Of a DNA stretch of 44,090 bases, positions 22,803-30,405 are shown one piece after another; the first letter of the stretch is position 1, and the number at the start of each line of letters is the position of its first letter. The translations under genes and the position numbers were made by a program. Origin of the DNA: Actinomycetes bacterium (lineage in GTDB: Bacteria; Actinomycetota; Coriobacteriia; Coriobacteriales; JAEZZM01). Below the pieces are notes generated by a model. The model made no database searches, was not told the origin of the DNA, and worked only from the letters and a program-made list of their open reading frames with translations. The stretch lies in the NCBI GenBank assembly GCA_023418575.1, contig JAEZZM010000050.1:1-44090 (forward strand). The letters are read 5' to 3'.

Positions 22803-25298
22803 GTGAGAGTTTCATATAAATGGTTAAAAGAATTAGTTGAGCTTCCCCTTAAGTCTGAAGACCTCGTAAAAGAATTAGTGCGTACCGGTACCGAAGTTGA
22901 GGCTGTAGAGACATTGGGGCAGCAGTTTGACAATATAGTTACAGCGCAGATCATATCTAAACAAGCCCATCCTGATTCAGATCATATGTGGGTTTGTATG
23001 GTTGATGTGGGTGAAGAAGAGCCCTTGCAAATTGTTTGCGGCGCCCAAAACTTTGAAGCTGGTGACCATATAGTTACCGCAAAGATTGGTGCCGTGCTGC
23101 CGGGAGATTTCAAAATTAAGAAGTCCAAGCTAAGAGGCGTGCTCTCCTGTGGCATGAACTGCTCGTACAGAGAGCTTGGTTTGGGGGATGATCATGAAGG
23201 CATCATTATTTTGCCCAAAGGAAGCCCCATTGGCATGCCTTTTGCACAATACCAAGGTCTGGGCGATGAAATCTTAGAGCTTGAAATTACGCCCAATCGT
23301 CCTGATTGTTTAAGCATGTATGGTATGGCACGCGAAGCTGCTGCAGCGCTTGGTACATCTTATAGCTTGGCTAGCCCCACTGAACTGGGGGATTTTGAGC
23401 CCTCAAAAATTCTGGAAGAGGCAAGCAAAGCAAGCGTAAAAAATGCAAATGGAAAGAGCTTAGAAGATCTTTTAGATTTCAAGATAGAAGATGAGACGCG
23501 GGCTTATCGCTATACTGCAAAGCTCTTGCATAATGTTAAGCTTGGTCCTTCACCTGCATGGCTGCAGGAGAGATTGAATGCCTGCGGCTGTAGGTCAATA
23601 AATAATGTAGTAGATGTAACTAATTACGTAATGTTTTTGTTGGGACAACCTCTACATGCCTTTGACTGGGATAAGTTGTGTGCTTATAAGGAGTCGGAGC
23701 GCCTGCAGATGAGTGTGCGTGCTGCCCATGAAGGTGAGTGCCTACAAACCTTAGATGGTGTACAGCGTAGCTTAAATCCAGATATGAGTCTTATAGCGGT
23801 GGGCGATAAGGGAGTAGCGCTTGCAGGTGTAATGGGGGGCCAGGAGACCGAGGTCACTGAGAATACTAGCTCAGTGCTGCTTGAAAGTGCGGTCTTTTCT
23901 TCTGCTCACACGTCCAGAACTTCTAGAAACTTACAGCTCTTTAGTGAGTCATCAATGCGCTATGAGCGCGGGGTTGATGCACAGATGAGTTTATTTGCAC
24001 TTGAGTATGCTGCCGCCTTGCTTGTTAAGTTGGCTGAGGCTGAGCCTGTGGCTTCACATATTGATGTGTATCCAGTTAAAAAAGATGAACTTAAACTTTT
24101 ATTTAGAGCAGATAAACTCAGAGCCTTTGTGGGTGCAGAGATTAGTGACCAGGAATCCTGCGCATTTTTAGAAGCACTGGGCTGCAAATTAAATGCTTTA
24201 GAAGAGCCTCATCACTTTGAAGTCGTGGTACCCAGTTTTCGTCCAGATCTCACAAGAGAGATAGATCTCTATGAGGAGGTCTTGCGGCTTTGGGGTATGC
24301 AGCGTGTGCCCTCTAGTATTCCTGCAGCACGCGGGCATTGGGGAGGTTTAAGCAAAGAGCAGCAGATTGAGCGTAAGATTGGACAAGTTATGCGTGCTCT
24401 GGGTCTTAATGAGACCATTACCTATTCACTGGTAAGCCCTCATGATCTAGCTAGCTTGGGGCTTTCAGAAGAGGGCAGAGGCTTTTCTGTTGAGCTTCTT
24501 AATCCAATGTCAGAAGAACAATCTGTTCTAAGACGTTCTCTCTTGCCAGGAATGTTGCGCAATCTTGCCTATAACCAAGCTCATGGTGTTAAAAATGTAC
24601 AGCTTTATGAGGAAGGTTCAGTTTTTTATGGGCAGTCTAAAAGCATTCAACCCAAGGAAAAACGACTGATCTCAGCCGTGTTGTTTGGTAGTTTTACTGA
24701 GAAGTCTTGGAATCAAGAAGTTCAAGAGCTGGGCTTTTTTGATATGAAAGGTATTTTAGAAAGCCTTGTGCGTGAGCTTTGCATTCAAAAGGCGCGCTTT
24801 AGAGTGCTTGAAACTAAAGATACATGTCTGCAGCCTGGTAGAGCAGCAGAACTACTTGCAGGCTCTTCAAGTATAGGTTTCTTTGGTGAGCTTCACCCCA
24901 AAGTTGCTCAAGCTTTTGATCTAGAAGGTCCTATAGCTGTCTGTGAACTTGACTTAGATCTGCTTATAAAACATGCTCAGGAGCGCCGCCCCTATGTAGA
25001 TGTACCAAAACTTCCTGCTGTTGAGCTTGATTTTGCTCTAGTAGTAGACGAGGAAATGAGCGCTGAGCGTCTTGAACAGATGATCAAGAGTGCTGGAAAC
25101 AAACTTCTGGAGTCCGTACGCCTCTTTGATGTCTATCGAGATGAACAGCGTTTGGGCAAAAACAAAAAGTCGCTTGCTTTCAAACTGGTGTATCGCTCAG
25201 ATGATCACACATTAAGCAGTGAAGAAGTAGAAAAAGCACACAGTCGTGTAGTTGATAAGGTGAGTAAGGCTGCAGGGGCAAGCCTAAGAAGCTCTTAG
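22803..25298 (+). CDS. pheT: Phenylalanyl-tRNA synthetase beta subunit
   Basis: An 831-residue subunit with the full bacterial order. Residues of about 40-155 form an EMAP/OB tRNA-binding domain (QIISKQAHPDSDHMWVC and LRGVLSCGMNCS). The editing B3/B4 domain follows (NPRPDCLSMYGMAREAA-like stretch, then NNVVDVTNYVMFLLGQPLHAFD), then B5 and a degenerate class II core (VPSFRPDLTREIDLYEEV). A C-terminal anticodon-binding ferredoxin fold closes the protein (from about residue 740, FDVYRDEQRLGKNKKSLAF). It pairs with PheS as an alpha2-beta2 enzyme in the cytoplasm. GTG 22803 is the start, with AAAGGAG (22790-22796) upstream. Length is about 30 residues above the common size, within family variation. 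Confidence 0.95.
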   Translation: MRVSYKWLKELVELPLKSEDLVKELVRTGTEVEAVETLGQQFDNIVTAQIISKQAHPDSDHMWVCMVDVGEEEPLQIVCGAQNFEAGDHIVTAKIGAVLPGDFKIKKSKLRGVLSCGMNCSYRELGLGDDHEGIIILPKGSPIGMPFAQYQGLGDEILELEITPNRPDCLSMYGMAREAAAALGTSYSLASPTELGDFEPSKILEEASKASVKNANGKSLEDLLDFKIEDETRAYRYTAKLLHNVKLGPSPAWLQERLNACGCRSINNVVDVTNYVMFLLGQPLHAFDWDKLCAYKESERLQMSVRAAHEGECLQTLDGVQRSLNPDMSLIAVGDKGVALAGVMGGQETEVTENTSSVLLESAVFSSAHTSRTSRNLQLFSESSMRYERGVDAQMSLFALEYAAALLVKLAEAEPVASHIDVYPVKKDELKLLFRADKLRAFVGAEISDQESCAFLEALGCKLNALEEPHHFEVVVPSFRPDLTREIDLYEEVLRLWGMQRVPSSIPAARGHWGGLSKEQQIERKIGQVMRALGLNETITYSLVSPHDLASLGLSEEGRGFSVELLNPMSEEQSVLRRSLLPGMLRNLAYNQAHGVKNVQLYEEGSVFYGQSKSIQPKEKRLISAVLFGSFTEKSWNQEVQELGFFDMKGILESLVRELCIQKARFRVLETKDTCLQPGRAAELLAGSSSIGFFGELHPKVAQAFDLEGPIAVCELDLDLLIKHAQERRPYVDVPKLPAVELDFALVVDEEMSAERLEQMIKSAGNKLLESVRLFDVYRDEQRLGKNKKSLAFKLVYRSDDHTLSSEEVEKAHSRVVDKVSKAAGASLRSS

Positions 25299-25345
25299 TC
25301 TGTAAGAGTACTATAATAAGCTTTAAGCTCATTATTTAAGAATCT

Positions 25346-25386
25346 GGGCTGCAGTTCTCTCAATAAGCGAGGGCTGCAGCCTCTTT
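25346..25386 (+). terminator. Hairpin after pheT, probable terminator
   Basis: GGCTGCAG (25347-25354) pairs with CTGCAGCC (25374-25381) around a 19-nt loop, followed by TCTTTG. A -10-like TATAAT at 25312-25317 precedes it, so it could also be a leader structure of the glycan operon. It ends only 15 nt before the next start codon. Confidence 0.4.
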
Positions 25387-25400
25387 GCGTGGAGGTAGAT

Positions 25401-26642
25401 ATGCAGGTTCCTTTTTCACCACCCGATATTTCTCAAGCAGAAATTGATGAGGTTTGCGATGCTTTGCGTTCTGGATGGATAACTACCGGGCCAAAGACCA
25501 AAGAGCTTGAAAAAGAGATAGCCGCTTTTTGCAATACGCAATATGCCTGCTGTCTCAATTCAGCAACCGCAGCCATGGAGCTGTGCTTACATGCTTTAGC
25601 TGTGGGCCCCGGTGATGAGGTTATAACCCTTGCTTATACCTATACGGCCAGCGCAAGCGTTGTTTGTCATGTGGGGGCAGAGCTCAAGCTTGTTGATTCA
25701 CAAGAAGATAGCTATGAGATGGACTATGACAAGCTTGCAGATCTTATAAGCGAGAAAACCAAGGTTATTATCCCTGTTGACTTAGCTGGAAGAATGGTGG
25801 ATTACCCTAAGCTTTTTGAAGTCCTAGAATCTGTGAAGCATAGATTTAAACCCACAAAGGGGACCTTGCAAGAATGCTTTGATAGACCCATTGTTTTAGC
25901 TGATGCAGCTCATTCTTTTGGTGCAGAGCAGGCGGGCGATAAGAGCGGTTCGGTTGCAGATTTCACCAGCTTTAGCTTTCATGCCGTTAAAAACTTCACT
26001 ACTGCAGAAGGTGGCGCCTTAGTTTGGAAAGAGAGAGCTGGTCTCGACAGCAAAAGCTTTTATCAAACTATCATGAACCTTTCTTTACATGGTCAGACTA
26101 AGGATGCGCTCTCAAAAACTAAGCTGGGATCCTGGGAATATGATATTGTTGCACCGTATTATAAGTGTAATATGACAGATATTAATGCAGCATTAGGCTT
26201 AGCTCAAATGAAAAGTTATAACAAAAAACTCAAGCGCAGGCGTGAGCTTATTGAGGGATATAATCAAGCTTTTTCTGATATGCAGCGTTTCTCATATCTA
26301 GATCATTATTCAGATCTTAAAAGTCAAACAGGACTTCTTATACCACAGAGCTCTTCTGGCCATCTTTATCTTTTGAGCCTTAAGCGCTGCAGTTTAGAGC
26401 AAAGAAATGAGCTTATTGTGCGTATGGCCCAAGAGGGAATTGCGTGTAATGTTCACTATAAACCTCTGCCTTTATTAAGTGCCTATAAGAATTTAGGTTT
26501 TAAGATAGAAGATTTTCCTCATGCTTATCAGCATTATAGTCATGAGATAAGCTTGCCGCTTCACACCTGTTTAAGTGATGAGCAGCATGCCTATGTATGT
26601 GAAAACTTGCTTAATTGTGAAGCTGAAATAAAGCTTGTATAA
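25401..26642 (+). CDS. DegT/DnrJ/EryC1-type sugar aminotransferase
   Basis: A 413-residue PLP-dependent aminotransferase acting on keto-sugars bound to a nucleotide. Visible are the family start PFSPPDISQAEIDEVCDALRSGWITTGPKTKELE, the cofactor pocket CLNSATAAMELCLHAL, the DAAHSFGAE segment, and the PLP lysine in SFSFHAVKNFTTAEGGALV. It would transfer an amino group to C4 of the 4-keto sugar made by the PglF/CapD dehydratase encoded at the end of this operon, giving UDP-trideoxy-diamino sugars. It resembles PglE/WcfR-type enzymes. GGAGG at 25391-25395 sets ATG 25401 as start. The next gene begins about 8 nt downstream, implying an operon. The sugar product is inferred. Confidence 0.88.
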   Translation: MQVPFSPPDISQAEIDEVCDALRSGWITTGPKTKELEKEIAAFCNTQYACCLNSATAAMELCLHALAVGPGDEVITLAYTYTASASVVCHVGAELKLVDSQEDSYEMDYDKLADLISEKTKVIIPVDLAGRMVDYPKLFEVLESVKHRFKPTKGTLQECFDRPIVLADAAHSFGAEQAGDKSGSVADFTSFSFHAVKNFTTAEGGALVWKERAGLDSKSFYQTIMNLSLHGQTKDALSKTKLGSWEYDIVAPYYKCNMTDINAALGLAQMKSYNKKLKRRRELIEGYNQAFSDMQRFSYLDHYSDLKSQTGLLIPQSSSGHLYLLSLKRCSLEQRNELIVRMAQEGIACNVHYKPLPLLSAYKNLGFKIEDFPHAYQHYSHEISLPLHTCLSDEQHAYVCENLLNCEAEIKLV

Positions 26643-26649
26643 TGGACTA

Positions 26650-27333
26650 ATGAGTCAAAAAGAATGTTATGAGGTTCTGGATTCTCAGGGCCAGCCTATA
26701 CAAGCTAAGCACACGCTCTACACCCTAGTGGTAAAACGATGTTTTGATCTTTTATGCTCGGGTGTAGGGCTCATTTTATGTTCTCCTTTAATGCTTGTTT
26801 GTGCTCTTGCTATCAAAAAAGAAGATGGAGGACCCATCTTTTATAATGCGCAACGCATGGGTTATAAGGGAAAAGCTTTCAAGATGTATAAGTTTAGGTC
26901 TATGAAGCAAAATGCCCCAGACCTGCGTACTGCTGATGGTTCTACCTATAATGCTGCTGATGACCCGCGCCTTACAAAAATTGGAGCAAAATTAAGGGCT
27001 ACAAGTTTAGATGAGCTTCCCCAGCTTATAAATGTATTTTTGGGTTCCATGTCATTAATTGGCCCCCGGCCAGATGATTTAAAAGAAGCGGCTCTTTATG
27101 AAGGTGACGAGGCTTATAAGCTAAGGGTTAAACCTGGCATTACAGGCTATGCTCAAGTCTATGGAAGAAATTCAATCCCATGGAAAGAGCGTCTGAAGCT
27201 TGATCTTATATATGTTGATAAGATTAGCTTCTTGCTTGATTGTAAAGTCTTTTTTAGGACCTTTGCAGTTATCTTTAAGCAAGAAGGTATTTATGTAGAG
27301 GATGAAAGCAGCAATGATAGCAAATCCCGGTAA
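26650..27333 (+). CDS. Initiating sugar-phosphate (phosphoglycosyl) transferase
   Basis: A 227-residue monotopic membrane protein of the bacterial sugar transferase (WcaJ/PglC small PGT) family. It transfers sugar-1-phosphate from a UDP-sugar to undecaprenyl phosphate and so starts a glycan chain. The N-terminal re-entrant hydrophobic helix (KRCFDLLCSGVGLILCSPLM) is followed by the PIFYNAQRMGYKGKAFKMYKFRSM block, the catalytic acidic pair in TSLDELPQL, SMSLIGPRPD, and the VKPGITGYAQVYGRN motif. ATG 26650 is chosen; TTG 26635 would overlap the aminotransferase gene. The ribosome site is poor, which suggests translational coupling. The short form lacks the extra N-terminal membrane domain of WbaP/WcaJ and is nearest to PglC/WcfS. 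Confidence 0.88.
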   Translation: MSQKECYEVLDSQGQPIQAKHTLYTLVVKRCFDLLCSGVGLILCSPLMLVCALAIKKEDGGPIFYNAQRMGYKGKAFKMYKFRSMKQNAPDLRTADGSTYNAADDPRLTKIGAKLRATSLDELPQLINVFLGSMSLIGPRPDDLKEAALYEGDEAYKLRVKPGITGYAQVYGRNSIPWKERLKLDLIYVDKISFLLDCKVFFRTFAVIFKQEGIYVEDESSNDSKSR

Positions 27334-29344
27334 GCTTAGAGCTGAAGAATTTGAATTGCTTTATGCACTCTATAATTTGCAACGTCCGCAGGAGCTTTAT
27401 CGTAAGCGCGCTCAGCTTAAACTTGATGAGCTAAAGAAAAAAGATCTGCTTGATTCCACTTTAATGAGTCTTGAAGAGGCTTCTTATATCAGTTTTAAGC
27501 ATGATAAGACTCAAGATAACAGACAAAATAACAGGCAAAATGAGCTCCACGGTGAGGGCTTAAGCAAAGGACAAGATAAGATTGCTACAGCCCAAGTTTT
27601 AGATGCCGGACTCCAGGCTCTTGAGCCTTATAAGGTCAATAATGCCTTGCTTATGGCAGCTGGTTTTTCTTCTCGTTTTGCGCCTATTTCCTATGAAAAA
27701 CCCAAAGGTGTTTTGACAGTGAGAGGCCAGCGCCTTATCGACAGGCAAATTGAGCAACTCTATGAAGCGGGTATTGAAGAGATAATTGTTATCTTGGGCT
27801 ATCTAAAAGAGGAATTCTTCTACCTAAGCGAAAAATACCCACGGCTTAAACTGGTTTTTAATGAGCGCTATAATACGCATAACAACATGTCATCATTGCT
27901 GGTAGTTAAAGATCATATGCGCCGCAGCTTTATCTGCAGTTCAGATAATTACTTTGCTGAAAATGTTTTTGAGGACTATGTCTATGAATCATATTATTCA
28001 GTAGTCTATCAGCAAGGACCCACTGATGAGTACTGTGCTCATTGTAATAGCCAAAAGTATATTAGCTCTGTTCATATTGGTGGTAGGGATTGTTTTACCC
28101 TTCTAGGGCACGTGTTTTTTGATGAGGCTTTTAGTAGGCGCTTCCTATCTTTGGTAGAGCCCATATATCATCTTCCCGATTCAGCTTCTAAGCTATGGGA
28201 AGACTTTTGGATAGAACATCTTGATGAATTGCCTATGCGCATGAGGCCTTACCCATCCAGAATAATAAAAGAATTTGATTCGATTGATGATCTTCTTAAA
28301 TTTGATCCCGACTTTATCGAAAACTCAGACTCTAAGGCAGTTGAACGTATAATAAGCTGCCTGTCTATTAGGCCTGAAGAAATCATGGGATTTATTCCGA
28401 TAAAAACGGGCCTTAATAGATCATTTAGGTTTATTGTTGCTGATGACATGTATGTATATCGGCAAGCTTTAGATCACAAATTATTTGAGGTAGACAGAGC
28501 GTCGGAGGCATACTTTTCTCGTGTTGCAAAGGAGCTTGGCTTATATCCCAGCCTTATTCATATTGATACTGAAAGTGCATATAAACTAAGCCGCTTTGTT
28601 GATACTACGCGTAGTTTTACGCATAGCTCTAGCAGTGACCTTGCTCAGCTAAAAGATGCCTTTGGCCTCTTAAGATCATATTCAATAAAACTTGGAGTGC
28701 AAAGGCTTGAGCTCTATAGTTTTAAGCCTTTAGCCTACATTGAGCAGCTATTAGAGCGGCTGCAACAATATGAGCTTTTTAAGAGTGAGGATGCTCTTTT
28801 TATGCACCAGCAGATGTGCTTGCTTGTAACAAAGTTTTGCAAGGCGCTTGATCTTGCTGCTGGTGTAGATGCTCAGTTGCCTGAATGTGCTCTAAAGCAA
28901 ATATGTCATCTGGATCTTGCTCTTGATAATATCTTAATTGATCAGGATGATAGGCTACATATTATTGATTGGGAAGAGGCGGCCTTTGCCCCCGCCCTCT
29001 TTGATTACACTAATTTATGTGCAAGTTTAAATCTTGATTATCAGGAGGCTTTTGAGCTTTGCGCTCAGTTTGATCCAGAGCTTGAAGTTTCTTTTTCAGG
29101 GGATGGTAGCTTAGGCAAGAAAAGCCTGCTTGTGCAAGCTTTATATACAGGCTCCTTGTGCTACATGTATTATCGCCATTTCTTGCGACAAAGAGCAAAG
29201 GAGTTGTTAGGAAAACAAGATGGTAATGCGCTGTTGCATGCCTATCAGCAAGTTAAACTTTTACTACCCATGGCGCTTAAGGCTTTTGATGAGCTTAAGG
29301 AGCTTAAGGAGTTTAAGGAGCTTAAGGAGCTTGGCTCATGCTAA
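27302..29344 (+). CDS. LicC-like cytidylyltransferase fused to choline-kinase-like domain
   Basis: A 680-residue protein with at least two enzymes. Residues of about 112-350 form a nucleotidyltransferase of the LicC type (NALLMAAGFSSRFAP, YEKPKGVL, then NERYNTHNNMSSLLVV and SSDNYFAEN). Residues of about 355-665 form a LicA/choline-kinase-like phosphotransferase, with HLDLALDNILID (near 536) and IIDWEEAAF (near 553). LicA and LicC activate choline to CDP-choline for surface phosphocholine. The first 110 residues replace a winged-helix part found in related fusions and include a polar Gln/Asn-rich insert. The end is a run of ELK repeats. The start is ATG 27302 (or 27314), overlapping the previous gene by 32 nt. 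Choline as substrate is inferred; no LicD is in the window. Confidence 0.78.
   Translation: MKAAMIANPGKLRAEEFELLYALYNLQRPQELYRKRAQLKLDELKKKDLLDSTLMSLEEASYISFKHDKTQDNRQNNRQNELHGEGLSKGQDKIATAQVLDAGLQALEPYKVNNALLMAAGFSSRFAPISYEKPKGVLTVRGQRLIDRQIEQLYEAGIEEIIVILGYLKEEFFYLSEKYPRLKLVFNERYNTHNNMSSLLVVKDHMRRSFICSSDNYFAENVFEDYVYESYYSVVYQQGPTDEYCAHCNSQKYISSVHIGGRDCFTLLGHVFFDEAFSRRFLSLVEPIYHLPDSASKLWEDFWIEHLDELPMRMRPYPSRIIKEFDSIDDLLKFDPDFIENSDSKAVERIISCLSIRPEEIMGFIPIKTGLNRSFRFIVADDMYVYRQALDHKLFEVDRASEAYFSRVAKELGLYPSLIHIDTESAYKLSRFVDTTRSFTHSSSSDLAQLKDAFGLLRSYSIKLGVQRLELYSFKPLAYIEQLLERLQQYELFKSEDALFMHQQMCLLVTKFCKALDLAAGVDAQLPECALKQICHLDLALDNILIDQDDRLHIIDWEEAAFAPALFDYTNLCASLNLDYQEAFELCAQFDPELEVSFSGDGSLGKKSLLVQALYTGSLCYMYYRHFLRQRAKELLGKQDGNALLHAYQQVKLLLPMALKAFDELKELKEFKELKELGSC
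29291..29335 (+). repeat. 9-bp tandem repeat with repeated SD sequences
   Basis: Five 9-bp units (GAGCTTAAG at 29291, 29300 and 29318; GAGTTTAAG at 29309; GAGCTTGGC at 29327). They encode ELK-type repeats at the end of the fusion protein. Each boundary makes AAGGAG, so several Shine-Dalgarno sequences precede the next start codon at 29338. Confidence 0.8.
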
Positions 29345-30357
29345 TTAGCTTGATTGTGGTGGCCTATAATGAAGAGCAAGAGTTGCCAGATTTTTTTGAC
29401 TGCCTCCTTGCTCAGGATTATCCTCTAAAACAAGTTGAACTGCTTTTGGTTGATTCAGCTTCAACTGATAAGACTCGTTCTTGTTTTAAAAGCTTTATAG
29501 AGGAGCACGGCTGGCGATTTGATACGGTGCATATGCTTGAGAATCCCAAGCGTATCTTGCCTGCTGGTATCAATGTTGCTTTAAAGAAGCTTCAGGGGGA
29601 TGCTGTTGTGCGCCTTGATGCACATGCAGAGTTCCCTCCAAATTTCTTGTCCCAGTCAGTTTCAATTTTGGCAGAAGGCCATGATGTGGTAGGGGGTCAG
29701 CGCCCCTGTATTGATAGCGTAAAGACAGCCTGGTCAGGCATTTTGTGGTTACTTGAGGAATCTTTATTTGGAGCTTCAATCGCTGCTTATCGCAGAGCTC
29801 CTCAGGCAGGACCGGTTACATCGCTATTTCATGGATTGTATAGACGAGAGGTTTATGAGCGCGTTGGTTTATATGATGAGAGACTACATCGTATAGAGGA
29901 TAATGATATGTCATACCGCATACGCAAAGCTGGTTATGAGCTTTGGTTTGATCCTTCTATTATCTCTTATCAAAAAATTCGTCCAAATTTTAAGGCCATG
30001 TTGAGGCAAAAATATGGAAATGGTTTTTGGATTGGCAGAGGTCTTAGAGAACAGCCTGCTTGTATAAGCTGGTATCACCTTGTTCCCTTTGTTTTTCTCT
30101 GCGCTTTGCTTTTGGGTCTTGTAGTTGGATGTATTTTTAGCTGCTGGTGGCTTTTGGCCCTGGTGCTCATACCCTATGTTTTGCTTACCTTGTGTATGAC
30201 TATCTTAAGTCTCCCCAGGATGCCCATAGCTACTTGCTATGCTTGCCTTATGCCGCTACTCTTTTTTATGCTACATATTTCCTATGGCTGGGGTACGGCA
30301 AGGGGCTTGGTTTTATCGTTAATAAAACCTTTAGAACCCAAACATACAGAACTTTAG
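29338..30357 (+). CDS. ExoA-like family 2 glycosyltransferase
   Basis: A 339-residue inverting GT-A glycosyltransferase with C-terminal membrane segments. The N-terminus (SLIVVAYNEEQELPDFFDCLL, LLLVDSASTDKT) binds the nucleotide sugar, VVRLDAHAEFPPNFL occupies the D-x-D position in the form typical of ExoA-like enzymes, and RIEDNDMSYRIRKAGYELWF is the catalytic-base region. About three hydrophobic helices follow residue 240. It would add a sugar to the undecaprenyl-linked chain begun by the upstream transferase. The start ATG 29338 overlaps the stop of the fusion gene by 7 nt, with AAGGAG at 29324-29329. Donor and linkage are unknown. Confidence 0.85.
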   Translation: MLISLIVVAYNEEQELPDFFDCLLAQDYPLKQVELLLVDSASTDKTRSCFKSFIEEHGWRFDTVHMLENPKRILPAGINVALKKLQGDAVVRLDAHAEFPPNFLSQSVSILAEGHDVVGGQRPCIDSVKTAWSGILWLLEESLFGASIAAYRRAPQAGPVTSLFHGLYRREVYERVGLYDERLHRIEDNDMSYRIRKAGYELWFDPSIISYQKIRPNFKAMLRQKYGNGFWIGRGLREQPACISWYHLVPFVFLCALLLGLVVGCIFSCWWLLALVLIPYVLLTLCMTILSLPRMPIATCYACLMPLLFFMLHISYGWGTARGLVLSLIKPLEPKHTEL

Positions 30358-30405
30358 CAGTTTATTTTGCCAGATAGCCTAAGAACTAGTAGTGAGAGGA
30401 ATGTT

